From Gordonibacter faecis (GTDB lineage Bacteria; Actinomycetota; Coriobacteriia; Coriobacteriales; Eggerthellaceae): a DNA stretch of 64,000 nt. Below the pieces are notes generated by a model. That model ran no database searches and had not been told where the DNA came from. It saw only the letters and a program-made list of their open reading frames with translations. A program made the position numbers and the translations under genes. The stretch is taken from contig NZ_JASJEU010000006.1 in NCBI RefSeq assembly GCF_030077735.1, positions 1 to 64,000 on the forward strand, read 5' to 3'. This document shows, one piece after another, positions 41,410 through 49,085 of the stretch. The first letter of the stretch is position 1; every line of letters starts with the position of its first letter.

Positions 41410-42360
41410 ATGCTGGAAGTTGTCCTCGCCGTCCCGTTTTGGCTGGAGCTGGCCGCTGCGCTGACCGGCGGTTTGTCCGGTGCCATGAGCGCGGTGCGGG
41501 CGCGCTACGACATTTTCGGCGTGGTATGCATCGCGCTGACCGCCGGTCTCGCCGGCGGCATCATGCGCGACCTGCTCATGCAGAACTACGGCATTTACGC
41601 CTTTCAGAAGCCCGAATTGCTGCTGGCGTGCGCGGCGGCGGGTGTGGTGGTGTTCTACTTTGGCAAGCTGGCCACCTACCTCGACCCCGTGGTGGCGCTG
41701 CTGGACAACCTTTCGGTAGCGCTCTGGGCCGTGATCAGCGTGGGCAAGGGACTTTCGGCCCAGTTGGACATTGTGCCGTCCATCATTTTGGGCACGGTCA
41801 CCGCTGTGGGCGGCGGCATTTTGCGCGACGTGTTCATGAACCGCGAGCCCGAGGCATTCCAGGCCGGCGCGCTGTACGGTTCGGCCGCACTCATCGGCTC
41901 CACGGTGTATGCACTCATGAAGCAAAACCACATCCTCGACAGCTACGCGCCGTTCGCGTGTGTGGCCATTGTACTGGGGCTTCGCTACGCTTCGCTCTTC
42001 TTTGGCTGGAGCACCAAGCCGCCGAAGGACTACTCCGATGTGGTAACCAACGCCGTGGCGCGCCCCGTGAAGTCAGTCGCCCGCCGCGTGCGCCCGCCGA
42101 AAGGCAAGGTGCAGCGCGACAAGGAACGCAGCAAGGCCTACGCGAAACTGTCCTACTTCTGGAAGCGTATGAACGGCGAGATTCCTCCCCCGCGCAAACG
42201 CCGCACCGCTGAAGTGCCACCCGAGGCGCCCGCACAAGACACTGAACCCCAGGCCAGCGACCCCAGCGACCGCATAGTCATCGACCGAGAAGAGTTGCAC
42301 CGCCTGCTGGGCACCCCCGAAGAAGAAAAGCCCCGCGACCCCTTCGAGCCACGTTCTTAA
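41410..42360 (+). CDS. TRIC cation channel family protein (UPF0126/YicG)
   Basis: A 316-residue protein made of two repeats of a three-helix unit in the first ~205 residues (GGLSGAMSAVRARYDIFGVVCIALTAGLAGGIMRDLLM and ILGTVTAVGGGILRDVFMNREPEAF), the glycine-rich GGxxRD pore motif of bacterial TRIC/YicG proteins occurring in both. A long, charged cytoplasmic tail (about 205-316) is extra. Family members conduct K+ or, in some bacteria, transport glycine-like solutes. Coupled to the upstream phospholipase-like gene. Confidence 0.9.
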   Translation: MLEVVLAVPFWLELAAALTGGLSGAMSAVRARYDIFGVVCIALTAGLAGGIMRDLLMQNYGIYAFQKPELLLACAAAGVVVFYFGKLATYLDPVVALLDNLSVALWAVISVGKGLSAQLDIVPSIILGTVTAVGGGILRDVFMNREPEAFQAGALYGSAALIGSTVYALMKQNHILDSYAPFACVAIVLGLRYASLFFGWSTKPPKDYSDVVTNAVARPVKSVARRVRPPKGKVQRDKERSKAYAKLSYFWKRMNGEIPPPRKRRTAEVPPEAPAQDTEPQASDPSDRIVIDREELHRLLGTPEEEKPRDPFEPRS

Positions 42361-42380
42361 ATGTCACCGGTTGGCGTAAC

Positions 42381-42489
42381 AGGTTGATCGTAGGGCAAGG
42401 GTTCTACCCTTGCCGCTCAGCAAAGACAAAACCTGCCAGGTCAAACGTAGTTGACGGCAAGGGCAGAGCCCTTGCCCTACGATCAACCT
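42381..42489. repeat. 109-bp inverted-repeat element with nested hairpins
   Basis: The outer 21 bp at each end (42381-42401, 42469-42489) are perfect complements. Each end also folds on itself: GGCAAGGG-N5-CCCTTGCC occurs at 42394-42414 and 42456-42476. It lies in the convergent junction of the TRIC and DUF47 genes, so it may end transcription from both sides; the structure also suits a MITE. Confidence 0.6.
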
Positions 42490-42522
42490 GGCAGGAACGT
42501 AGCCTTTGTTACCGCCCCAACA

Positions 42523-43152
42523 CTAAACGTTTTTCAAGAGAATAGTATTCATGATGTCGGCGGTGTGTTCGCAGGCGTCGCAGCATTTTTCCATGCGGTC
42601 GAAGATCTGCGTCCACACGAGCACGCGCATGGGGTTGTCGCAGTCCTCGGTGTGCAGGCTACGGATGACGTGGAGGAACAGCTCGTCGGCCTCTTCCTCA
42701 TAGGTGTTCACGTCAATGATGAGCTGCTTGAACTTCTTCGACTTCTTGAAGTTGCGGAAGTCCTCCATGGCGCGGTGCAGGGCCTCGCAACTCTTCTTGA
42801 TGAGCAGGGCAAACTCGTGCGCGTCTTTGTGCATGAAGTGGACGTCGTACATGTAGAAGCGCTGCATGACGTCTTCCACGTAGTCGATGATGTTGTCCAA
42901 AAACTGCGCGAGCTCAATGATGTCCTCGCGATCGATGGGCGTGATGAAATCGGTGGCCACCGTTTTGAAGATGGCATGGTTGATCTCGTCACCCTCGTGC
43001 TCCAGCGCGTGCGCGCGCCTCATGACGTCGAGTGTGTTCTCGGCCGTCGTGAAGCCTTCGATGGCTTTGATCAGCAGCTCGGCTTCTTTAACCGCCACCT
43101 CGGTCTGCTTCTCAAATGCGTCGAAGTAATCAAACTTTACCTTTTTGCTCAT
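42523..43152 (-). CDS. DUF47 / PhoU-like accessory protein of the Pit transporter
   Basis: A 209-residue all-helical protein (KFDYFDAFEKQTEVAVKEAELL, LEHEGDEINHAIFKTVATDFITPIDREDIIELAQFLDNIIDYVEDV, YEEEADELFLHVIRSL). EGDE and EEEADE are the metal-cluster helices of the PhoU-like DUF47 family, which regulate the adjacent low-affinity phosphate transporter. Encoded 15 bases downstream of pit on the same strand. Confidence 0.92.
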   Translation of the reverse strand: MSKKVKFDYFDAFEKQTEVAVKEAELLIKAIEGFTTAENTLDVMRRAHALEHEGDEINHAIFKTVATDFITPIDREDIIELAQFLDNIIDYVEDVMQRFYMYDVHFMHKDAHEFALLIKKSCEALHRAMEDFRNFKKSKKFKQLIIDVNTYEEEADELFLHVIRSLHTEDCDNPMRVLVWTQIFDRMEKCCDACEHTADIMNTILLKNV

Positions 43153-43167
43153 TGTTCGTTGAACCTC

Positions 43168-44238
43168 CTATACGAAGAATAAGAACAGATGGGCGAACGC
43201 GAACCCCAAAAGGCCGCACCCGGGAAACGTCAAAACCCACGTCTTCACCATGTCAACCGCAATGCCCCACTTGACCGACTTCGCGTTTTTAGCAGCGCCG
43301 ACACCCATGATGGCCGTCGTGTTCGTATGTGTGGTGGACACGGGCAAACCCGCAAACGTGGACAACATCAGGCAGAAAAACGTGGAGAAGCTGGCCGCAA
43401 ACCCTTGGAACGGCTCCAGCTTCACCATGTTGACGCCGACACTTTTGATGATGCGCTCGCCGCCCACCGCCGTGCCGAGGCCCATGTTCAGCGCACACAG
43501 GAACATCAGCCAGATAGGAAGCACCATTTGATCGGCCTGACCCACGCCCGTGGCCAGCGTGATAGCAAGCACGAAAATGCTCATGAACTTCTGGCCGTCC
43601 TGCGCGCCGTGCATGAACGCCACACCGGCACCGGAGGCCACCTGCGCCCAACGGAAAAAGCGCGCCGTGCTGCGACGGTTCATGTCGCGGCAGACGCGCC
43701 CGAGTATTTTGTAGTTGAGCCAGCCCAAAAAGAATCCCAGCAGCGTGGACAGCAGAATGCCGTACACCACTTTCATCCACTCCGCGCCGTTGATGGCACC
43801 GAAGCCACCCTGTAGCGCAATGGCTGCGCCCGTGAGGCCGGCAATGAGCGAATGGCTCTGCGACGTGGGAATGCCGAAGTACCACGCAGCCACACCCCAC
43901 ACGATGATGGCAATCATGGCCGCCGTCAGGGCAATAAGGGATTGCTGCGCATCCCCGCCGAAATCGACCATACTAAAGATGGTGTGCGCAACTGCAGATG
44001 TTACCAGGGACACCAAAAGCAGACCTGCAAAGTTGCAGATGGCGGCCATCACGATAGCCCACTTGGGCTTCATGGCCCGCGTAGAGACCACCGTAGCGAT
44101 GGCGTTCGGCGCATCGGTTGCGCCGTTGACGACGATAACGCCGATATTGAGCAAGGTCACCGCCACCAGCATGGGATTGGAGGCCAGCTCGGCGATAAAC
44201 GTAGCCCACTCGATGGTCACAGGTTCCTCTTTCGACAA
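43168..44238 (-). CDS. pit: Inorganic phosphate transporter, Pit family
   Basis: A 356-residue protein with about 10 membrane segments. The duplicated PiT signature is visible: GATDAPNAIATVVSTRAMKP near the N-terminus and a second GLPVSTTHTNTTAIMGVGAAKN near the C-terminus, with GIPTSQSHSLIAGLTGAAIA between. It imports phosphate (as metal-phosphate) using the proton gradient. Operon with the DUF47 gene; divergent from narK across a 238-base gap without a clear Pho box. Confidence 0.93.
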   Translation of the reverse strand: MSKEEPVTIEWATFIAELASNPMLVAVTLLNIGVIVVNGATDAPNAIATVVSTRAMKPKWAIVMAAICNFAGLLLVSLVTSAVAHTIFSMVDFGGDAQQSLIALTAAMIAIIVWGVAAWYFGIPTSQSHSLIAGLTGAAIALQGGFGAINGAEWMKVVYGILLSTLLGFFLGWLNYKILGRVCRDMNRRSTARFFRWAQVASGAGVAFMHGAQDGQKFMSIFVLAITLATGVGQADQMVLPIWLMFLCALNMGLGTAVGGERIIKSVGVNMVKLEPFQGFAASFSTFFCLMLSTFAGLPVSTTHTNTTAIMGVGAAKNAKSVKWGIAVDMVKTWVLTFPGCGLLGFAFAHLFLFFV

Positions 44239-44476
44239 AACCGCAAAAAAGCCCAGCGGGCATCAGTTTAACGTAAATCTGACACGGAGGAGGGGACGTC
44301 ACCCGCTTTTTACGTCGACGGACACACCATTAGGTAAAATTCCGGTAAAGCCACCTTTCCGAACCTGGGTTCAGATTGCGGGTTGCTAAAACTTGAGGAT
44401 GCCGGTAGGATTACCGGGCGAGCGATGCGGGCATCGGAAAATCAGCGTTGGGCGAGATGAGGGGGAAAGGCCACGC
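44239..44476. other. Divergent promoter region between pit and the NarK-like gene
   Basis: Contains a short AT-rich stretch near 44325-44350 (candidate -10s on both strands) but no pair I would call. Nothing else is visible. Confidence 0.3.
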
Positions 44477-45628
44477 ATGAAGAAGCGCATTCAGTTGCCG
44501 TTGCAGACGGCCGATCTTATTGTTGGCTTCATGGTGTGGGTTATTCTGTCGTCGCTGCTGCCGTTCATCAAGCAGGATATTGCCATTCCCACAGATCAGG
44601 TGGCGCTGGTTACCGCGGTGCCGGTGATTTTGGGTTCGGTGTTGCGCGTGCCGCTGGGGTATCTGACGAACCTTGTGGGCGCGCGAACGGTGTTCTTGGC
44701 CAGCTTTGCCGTGCTCTTAGTTCCCGTGTGGCTTATCAGTGAAGCGACCAGCTGGCAGGAACTTATCGCGGGCGGTGTGCTACTTGGCGTGGGCGGAGCC
44801 GTGTTTTCCGTGGGTGTGACTTCGCTGCCGAAGTACTATCCGCGCGAGCGGCATGGGTTTGTGAACGGCGTGTACGGGTTCGGCAACATGGGTACGGCAC
44901 TCACCACCTGGCTGGCGCCGCTGGCGGCCGTCGCGTGGGACTGGCGCGTAGCAGTGAAGCTGTATATCGTGCTTTTAGCCTGCGCATTTGTGGTGAACCT
45001 TGCGCTGGGCGACCGCGACGAACCGCGCGTGAAAACACCTTTGCTGCAGCAGATGCGCACCGTGGCAAAAGATGCGCGGCTGTGGCTGCTTTCCTTGTTT
45101 TACTTTGTGACGTTTGGTGCGTTTGTGGCGCTGACGGTGTATTTGCCGAACTTCTTAACCTCGCACTACGGGCTTGATGGCGTGACGGCCGGCATGCTGA
45201 CCAGCGTGTTTATTGTGGCGGCAGCATCGGTGCGCATCCTTGGCGGATGGCTGGCCGACCGCATGGACTGCCTGCGGCTGCTAGCCTTTGTGTTTGGTAC
45301 GCTGGCGGCGGGAGCCGTGGTTTTGGCGGTGGCACCGGGGCTGCCGGTGTATCTGGCGGGCATCTACCTGGTGAGCGTGGCCTGCGGCATCGGCAACGGC
45401 GTGGTGTTTAAGCTGGTGCCCACCTACTTTATGGAACAGGCGGGGCCGGCCAACGGTCTCGTGTCCATGTGGGGAGGGCTGGGCGGCTTCTTCCCGCCTC
45501 TCGTGCTGGCGGCATCTATGGCGGCTTTTGGATCGAATGTGGTGGGGCTTGCGGGATTTGGACTGCTGTCTCTGGTGTGCTTGGTGGGAGCGCTGGTGAT
45601 GAGAAGGAAGAACCTGTCTGGCGAGTAG
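44477..45628 (+). CDS. MFS transporter, NarK/NasA-like (nitrate/nitrite porter type)
   Basis: A 383-residue, 12-helix MFS protein. LLPFIKQDIAIPTDQVALVTAVPVILGSVLRVPLGYLTNLVGAR matches the NNP family start, VGVTSLPKYYPRERHGFVNGVYGFGNMGTALTTWLAP carries the nitrate signature (G-x-x-x-G-N-x-G), and a second G-x-G-N-G-x-x-F-K-L-V-P motif occurs near residue 315 (CGIGNGVVFKLVPTYF). No nitrate reductase gene is in the window, so the substrate stays open between nitrate, nitrite and other anions. ATG 44477 has GGGGGAAAGG upstream. Confidence 0.85.
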   Translation: MKKRIQLPLQTADLIVGFMVWVILSSLLPFIKQDIAIPTDQVALVTAVPVILGSVLRVPLGYLTNLVGARTVFLASFAVLLVPVWLISEATSWQELIAGGVLLGVGGAVFSVGVTSLPKYYPRERHGFVNGVYGFGNMGTALTTWLAPLAAVAWDWRVAVKLYIVLLACAFVVNLALGDRDEPRVKTPLLQQMRTVAKDARLWLLSLFYFVTFGAFVALTVYLPNFLTSHYGLDGVTAGMLTSVFIVAAASVRILGGWLADRMDCLRLLAFVFGTLAAGAVVLAVAPGLPVYLAGIYLVSVACGIGNGVVFKLVPTYFMEQAGPANGLVSMWGGLGGFFPPLVLAASMAAFGSNVVGLAGFGLLSLVCLVGALVMRRKNLSGE

Positions 45629-45672
45629 TTTGAGCTGATCAACCTGAGTTCAACCTGAGTTCAACCTGCGAC

Positions 45673-45737
45673 AGGCTCGGGCGATAGGCTGTGCGAGAAC
45701 ACTTCGCGAAATCTCGCCCAACCTATCGCCCGAGCCT
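45673..45737. terminator. Bidirectional hairpin between narK-like and MBL genes
   Basis: AGGCTCGGGCGATAGG (45673-45688) and its perfect complement (45722-45737) enclose an inner stem GCGAGA...TCTCGC. Preceded by tandem copies of the short word TTCAACCTG. Lies between convergent genes. Confidence 0.5.
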
Positions 45738-45803
45738 ACTTACTTCTGGGAAATTCTGACAAAACCTATCGCTTAGGCCACCTTACTTCTGGCACACACT
45801 TTT

Positions 45804-46463
45804 CTACGCAAAGCGGGCGAAGACGGGGCCTCGTTCGGCTCCTATCGTGGTGGTGGGGCCGTGACCGGGGAGGACTTTCGTGTTGTTGGGCAGGGTGGCG
45901 AGGCGTTTCAGGGAGGCGCGCATCTGCTTCAGGCTGCCGCCGGCGAAGTCGGTGCGGCCGATGGAGCCGGCGAACAGGGTGTCGCCCGACACAAGCACGG
46001 GCGCACCTTTCGGGTTGGAGCCATCGCGCGCGTCAAGGTACAGGCACATGCCGCCGGGGGTGTGTCCGGGCGTGGCAATGACCTTCCAGGGCATGCTGCC
46101 TACCTGGAACGTCTCGCCGTCTTTCAGCACCCGGTCAACCGGACAGGGGGTGAAGGGGCGGTCGGACAGCGGCGTGGGCTCGTCGCCGCAGATCATCGGT
46201 GCGTCCACCACAGAGGCAACCACCGGAGCGCCCGTGCGCTCGCGCAACGCTTCCGCAGCACCCACGTGATCGAAATGACGATGCGTCAGCACGATAGCCT
46301 CGGGCACGCGCCCGTTGAGCGCCTTCATGATACGATCAGGCTCGCACGACGGATCCACCACAAAAACGGACGACCCGTCGGAAATGATATACACATTGTT
46401 CTCCAGCATGCCAAGCACCAAGTACTCAACAGACACGCACGTTCCAGGAATAGTATGAGACAT
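45804..46463 (-). CDS. Metallo-beta-lactamase-fold hydrolase (glyoxalase II-like)
   Basis: A 219-residue protein with the MBL motifs in order: FVVDPS, THRHFDHVG (T-H-x-H-x-D-H, residues about 68-76), TPGHTPGGMCLY, SGDTLFAGSIGRTD and a final PGHGPTTTIG. The compact form without the glyoxalase C-terminal domain is usual in anaerobes, where such proteins hydrolyse thioesters; the substrate is not proven. ATG 46463 has AAAGGAAC upstream. Same strand as rel, 193 bases after it, with the hairpin element between. Confidence 0.88.
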   Translation of the reverse strand: MSHTIPGTCVSVEYLVLGMLENNVYIISDGSSVFVVDPSCEPDRIMKALNGRVPEAIVLTHRHFDHVGAAEALRERTGAPVVASVVDAPMICGDEPTPLSDRPFTPCPVDRVLKDGETFQVGSMPWKVIATPGHTPGGMCLYLDARDGSNPKGAPVLVSGDTLFAGSIGRTDFAGGSLKQMRASLKRLATLPNNTKVLPGHGPTTTIGAERGPVFARFA

Positions 46464-46505
46464 AAAGTTCCTTTCAGTTAAAAATCGAAGTACTGGTCCA
46501 CCAAC

Positions 46506-46654
46506 GTCAGCGAGGGTTTTCGTGGTGCCCGATATTGGCGTGTTTCGCGGCCGAGCGTGCTTCGCACGAGAGGGTAAGCGAAAAAGCGCCAAGATCGGGT
46601 GCCACGAAAAGCCGCAGCGTCGGCCCGTTCCGCTGGCTGACAAGCCAGCGGAAC
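46506..46654 (-). repeat. Two-part hairpin element between rel and the MBL gene (copy B)
   Basis: On the minus strand after rel: a perfect short hairpin (11-bp arms 46627-46637 and 46644-46654), then a long stem with outer arms 46510-46540 and 46587-46615, a middle TTTCGC/GCGAAA pair and an apical CGTGC-TTC-GCACG. It has the same start (GTCAGCGAG), the same joint (CGCAGCGTCG) and the same order as the element after lysC (37425-37574). Confidence 0.65.
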
Positions 46655-46656
46655 AA

Positions 46657-49062
46657 TCATTTCTTCTTTTTGGCGCTCTCGCCGGGGAGCATGCGGCGGG
46701 CATCAAAGACTCCTTCTATGCCGCGGAGTTTGTTCAGCACGAGATCGATGTGGCCAACATCCGACACCTGGAACAAGAAGCGCATCTCCACCATGCCGTC
46801 GCGGTGCGAGGTGGTGGACGATGACAGCACGTTCGCTCCAATTTCGGACAGCAGGATGGCCACGTCGCGCAACAAGTTCATGCGGTCGAGCGCCTCAATG
46901 AACACTTCCACCTGGTACGACGTGCTCTTCGACGGCTCGTTTTCCCACGACACCTCTATGATGCGCTCGGGCTCGGTCATGAGGTCTTGCGCATTCGGAC
47001 AGTCGGCGCGGTGCACCGACACGCCGCGGCCGCGCGTCACGAAGCCGAGAATTTGGTCTCCCGGCACGGGGTTGCAACAGCGCGACAGGCGCACGAGCAC
47101 GTCGTCGATACCCTTCACCACCACGCCGTTGGAGCTGTGCGTCTCGTGCTTCTTCGGACGCTTGACGCTGGTGAGCATGGGGGGCAACTTGCCCGTGGAC
47201 ATGTCCGACGCGCCGAAACCGGGGGACTCGTCAGCCTCGTTACCCTTGTCCACCAGGATCTTCAACAGGCGGTTCGCCACGTGCTGCGAGCTTTCTTTGC
47301 CCGTGCCGATGTTCACCAGCATGTCGTCGGCGTCCTTGTAGCCCAGGTGCTCGGCCACCGTTTTGATGGCGCGCATCGACTGGGCGCTGGAGATGCCCAG
47401 GCCGTGTTTGCGCATTTCACGCGTGAGTTTGTCGCGGCCGTTCTGCAAGTCGTCGCTGCGGCTGACCCGGCTAAAGTACGAGCGAATCTTGCTGCGCGCG
47501 CTCGGCGTTTTCACGATACTCAGCCAGTCGCGCGACGGCGTGGCGCTCTTCTGCGTGAGCACCTCCACGCGGTCGCCCAGCTGCAGCTCGTAGGTCAAAG
47601 GCACAATGGCGCCGTTCACCTTCGCACCCACGCAGTGGTTGCCCACCTCGGTGTGGATGGCGTAGGCGAAGTCCACCGGCGTGGAGCCAGCGCGCAGGCT
47701 CATGGCCTCGCCTTTTGGCGTAAACACGAACACCTCGGTGGGCGCGAGATCCACCTTGAGGTCCTTCAGAAACTCGCGCGAATCCTGCGTTTCATCCTGC
47801 CAGTCCACCATCTGGCGCAGCCACGCCAGCTGCTGGTCAAGCGCGTCGCCGCCCTTGCCGCCCTTCTCCTTGTAGCGCCAGTGCGCCGCCACGCCGTACT
47901 CGCTTTGGCGGTGCATGTCCTCGGTGCGAATCTGCACTTCAAGCGGCCGCCCAGCCGGGCCGATGACCGTGGTGTGCAAGCTCTGATACATGTTGAACTT
48001 CGGCATGGCAATGTAGTCTTTGAAGCGGCCGGGCATCGGGTGCCAGAGCGTGTGCACCGCGCCGAGTGCCGAGTAGCAGTCCTTCACCGACTTCACAATG
48101 ATGCGCACCGCAATGAGGTCGTAGATTTCGGAGAAACCTTTGCCCTTTTTCGTCATTTTTTGGTAGATGGAATAGAGGTGCTTCGGGCGGCCCATGATTT
48201 GGGCGGTGATGCTTACCTTTTCCATCTCGTCGTGCAGGATGTTGATGATTTGGTCCAGGTAGCCCTCGCGCTCGGAGCGGCTTTCCGTAACCATGCGGCT
48301 GACCTGCTTGTACTTGTTCGGTTCAAGGTAGTAAAACGACAGGTCTTCCAGTTCCCACTTGATGTTGTTGATGCCCAGGCGGTGCGCGATGGGCGCGTAG
48401 ATTTCCAGCGTTTCGCGCGCTTTGAAGATGCGACGATCCTCGCGCAGGGCGGCCAGCGTGCGCATGTTGTGCAGGCGGTCGGCCAGCTTGATAACAATGA
48501 CGCGAATGTCCTTGCTCATGGCCACGAACATTTTGCGAATGGTGGCGGCCTGCTCGTCGGAGAGGCTTTCCACCTCGATGCGCGTGATTTTCGTAACGCC
48601 TTCCACCAGCTGCGCTACCTGCTCATTGAACTGGGCTGCTACCTCGTCGGTGGTGGTAGCAGTGTCCTCCACGGTGTCGTGCAAAAGCGCCGCGCAGAGC
48701 GTTTCCACGTCCATGCGGAGGTCGGCCAGAATGAGCGCCACCTCAACGGGGTGCGCCACAAAGGGCTCGCCACTCTTGCGACACTGGCCCTCGTGCGCCT
48801 CGCTGGCGAACTGGAACGCCTTCGCAAGCAGTGCCTGATCGGGCTCAGAAAGATACGCTGACGTGAGCTTTTGCAGTTCCAGGAACCGCTCTTCCGGCGT
48901 GTTGGTGCGCCGTGCCGAACCATCGGTGCGCGCTTCGGAAGCGAACGCCTTCTCGGCCACATGCGGACGGCCCAGCAGCTCGTCTTCCACCGTTTGACGG
49001 CGCGACGACTGCTCAAGTGGCTCTCCCAGCAGTTCTTCGCGTTTGCGGTCGGCCTTGCCCAT
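46657..49062 (-). CDS. rel: Bifunctional (p)ppGpp synthetase/hydrolase (Rel/SpoT)
   Basis: An 801-residue long RSH enzyme. N-terminal HD hydrolase (about 95-250) with its His-Asp pair intact in ALLHDTVEDT and LADRLHNMRTL; synthetase (about 270-380) with RVIVKS-type segment (DLIAVRIIVKSVKDCYSALG) and YQSLHTTVIGP; TGS domain (about 450-510, EVFVFTPKGEAMSLRAGSTPVDFAYAIHTEVGNHCVGAKVNG); and a C-terminal zinc/ACT region (CCNPVPGD, then ACT at about 720-795). Both catalytic halves look active, so it makes and degrades the alarmone. The N-terminal 55 residues are charged and unconserved. Start ATG 49062 has AGGAGG upstream. Confidence 0.95.
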   Translation of the reverse strand: MGKADRKREELLGEPLEQSSRRQTVEDELLGRPHVAEKAFASEARTDGSARRTNTPEERFLELQKLTSAYLSEPDQALLAKAFQFASEAHEGQCRKSGEPFVAHPVEVALILADLRMDVETLCAALLHDTVEDTATTTDEVAAQFNEQVAQLVEGVTKITRIEVESLSDEQAATIRKMFVAMSKDIRVIVIKLADRLHNMRTLAALREDRRIFKARETLEIYAPIAHRLGINNIKWELEDLSFYYLEPNKYKQVSRMVTESRSEREGYLDQIINILHDEMEKVSITAQIMGRPKHLYSIYQKMTKKGKGFSEIYDLIAVRIIVKSVKDCYSALGAVHTLWHPMPGRFKDYIAMPKFNMYQSLHTTVIGPAGRPLEVQIRTEDMHRQSEYGVAAHWRYKEKGGKGGDALDQQLAWLRQMVDWQDETQDSREFLKDLKVDLAPTEVFVFTPKGEAMSLRAGSTPVDFAYAIHTEVGNHCVGAKVNGAIVPLTYELQLGDRVEVLTQKSATPSRDWLSIVKTPSARSKIRSYFSRVSRSDDLQNGRDKLTREMRKHGLGISSAQSMRAIKTVAEHLGYKDADDMLVNIGTGKESSQHVANRLLKILVDKGNEADESPGFGASDMSTGKLPPMLTSVKRPKKHETHSSNGVVVKGIDDVLVRLSRCCNPVPGDQILGFVTRGRGVSVHRADCPNAQDLMTEPERIIEVSWENEPSKSTSYQVEVFIEALDRMNLLRDVAILLSEIGANVLSSSTTSHRDGMVEMRFLFQVSDVGHIDLVLNKLRGIEGVFDARRMLPGESAKKKK

Positions 49063-49085
49063 AGCGTGCGCCTCCTTTCTTTTCC

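Noticed and set aside
46987..48861. 624-codon plus-strand open frame opposite rel
   Set aside because: Antisense shadow of a canonical Rel protein; composition is His/Val/Arg-rich as expected for such shadows.
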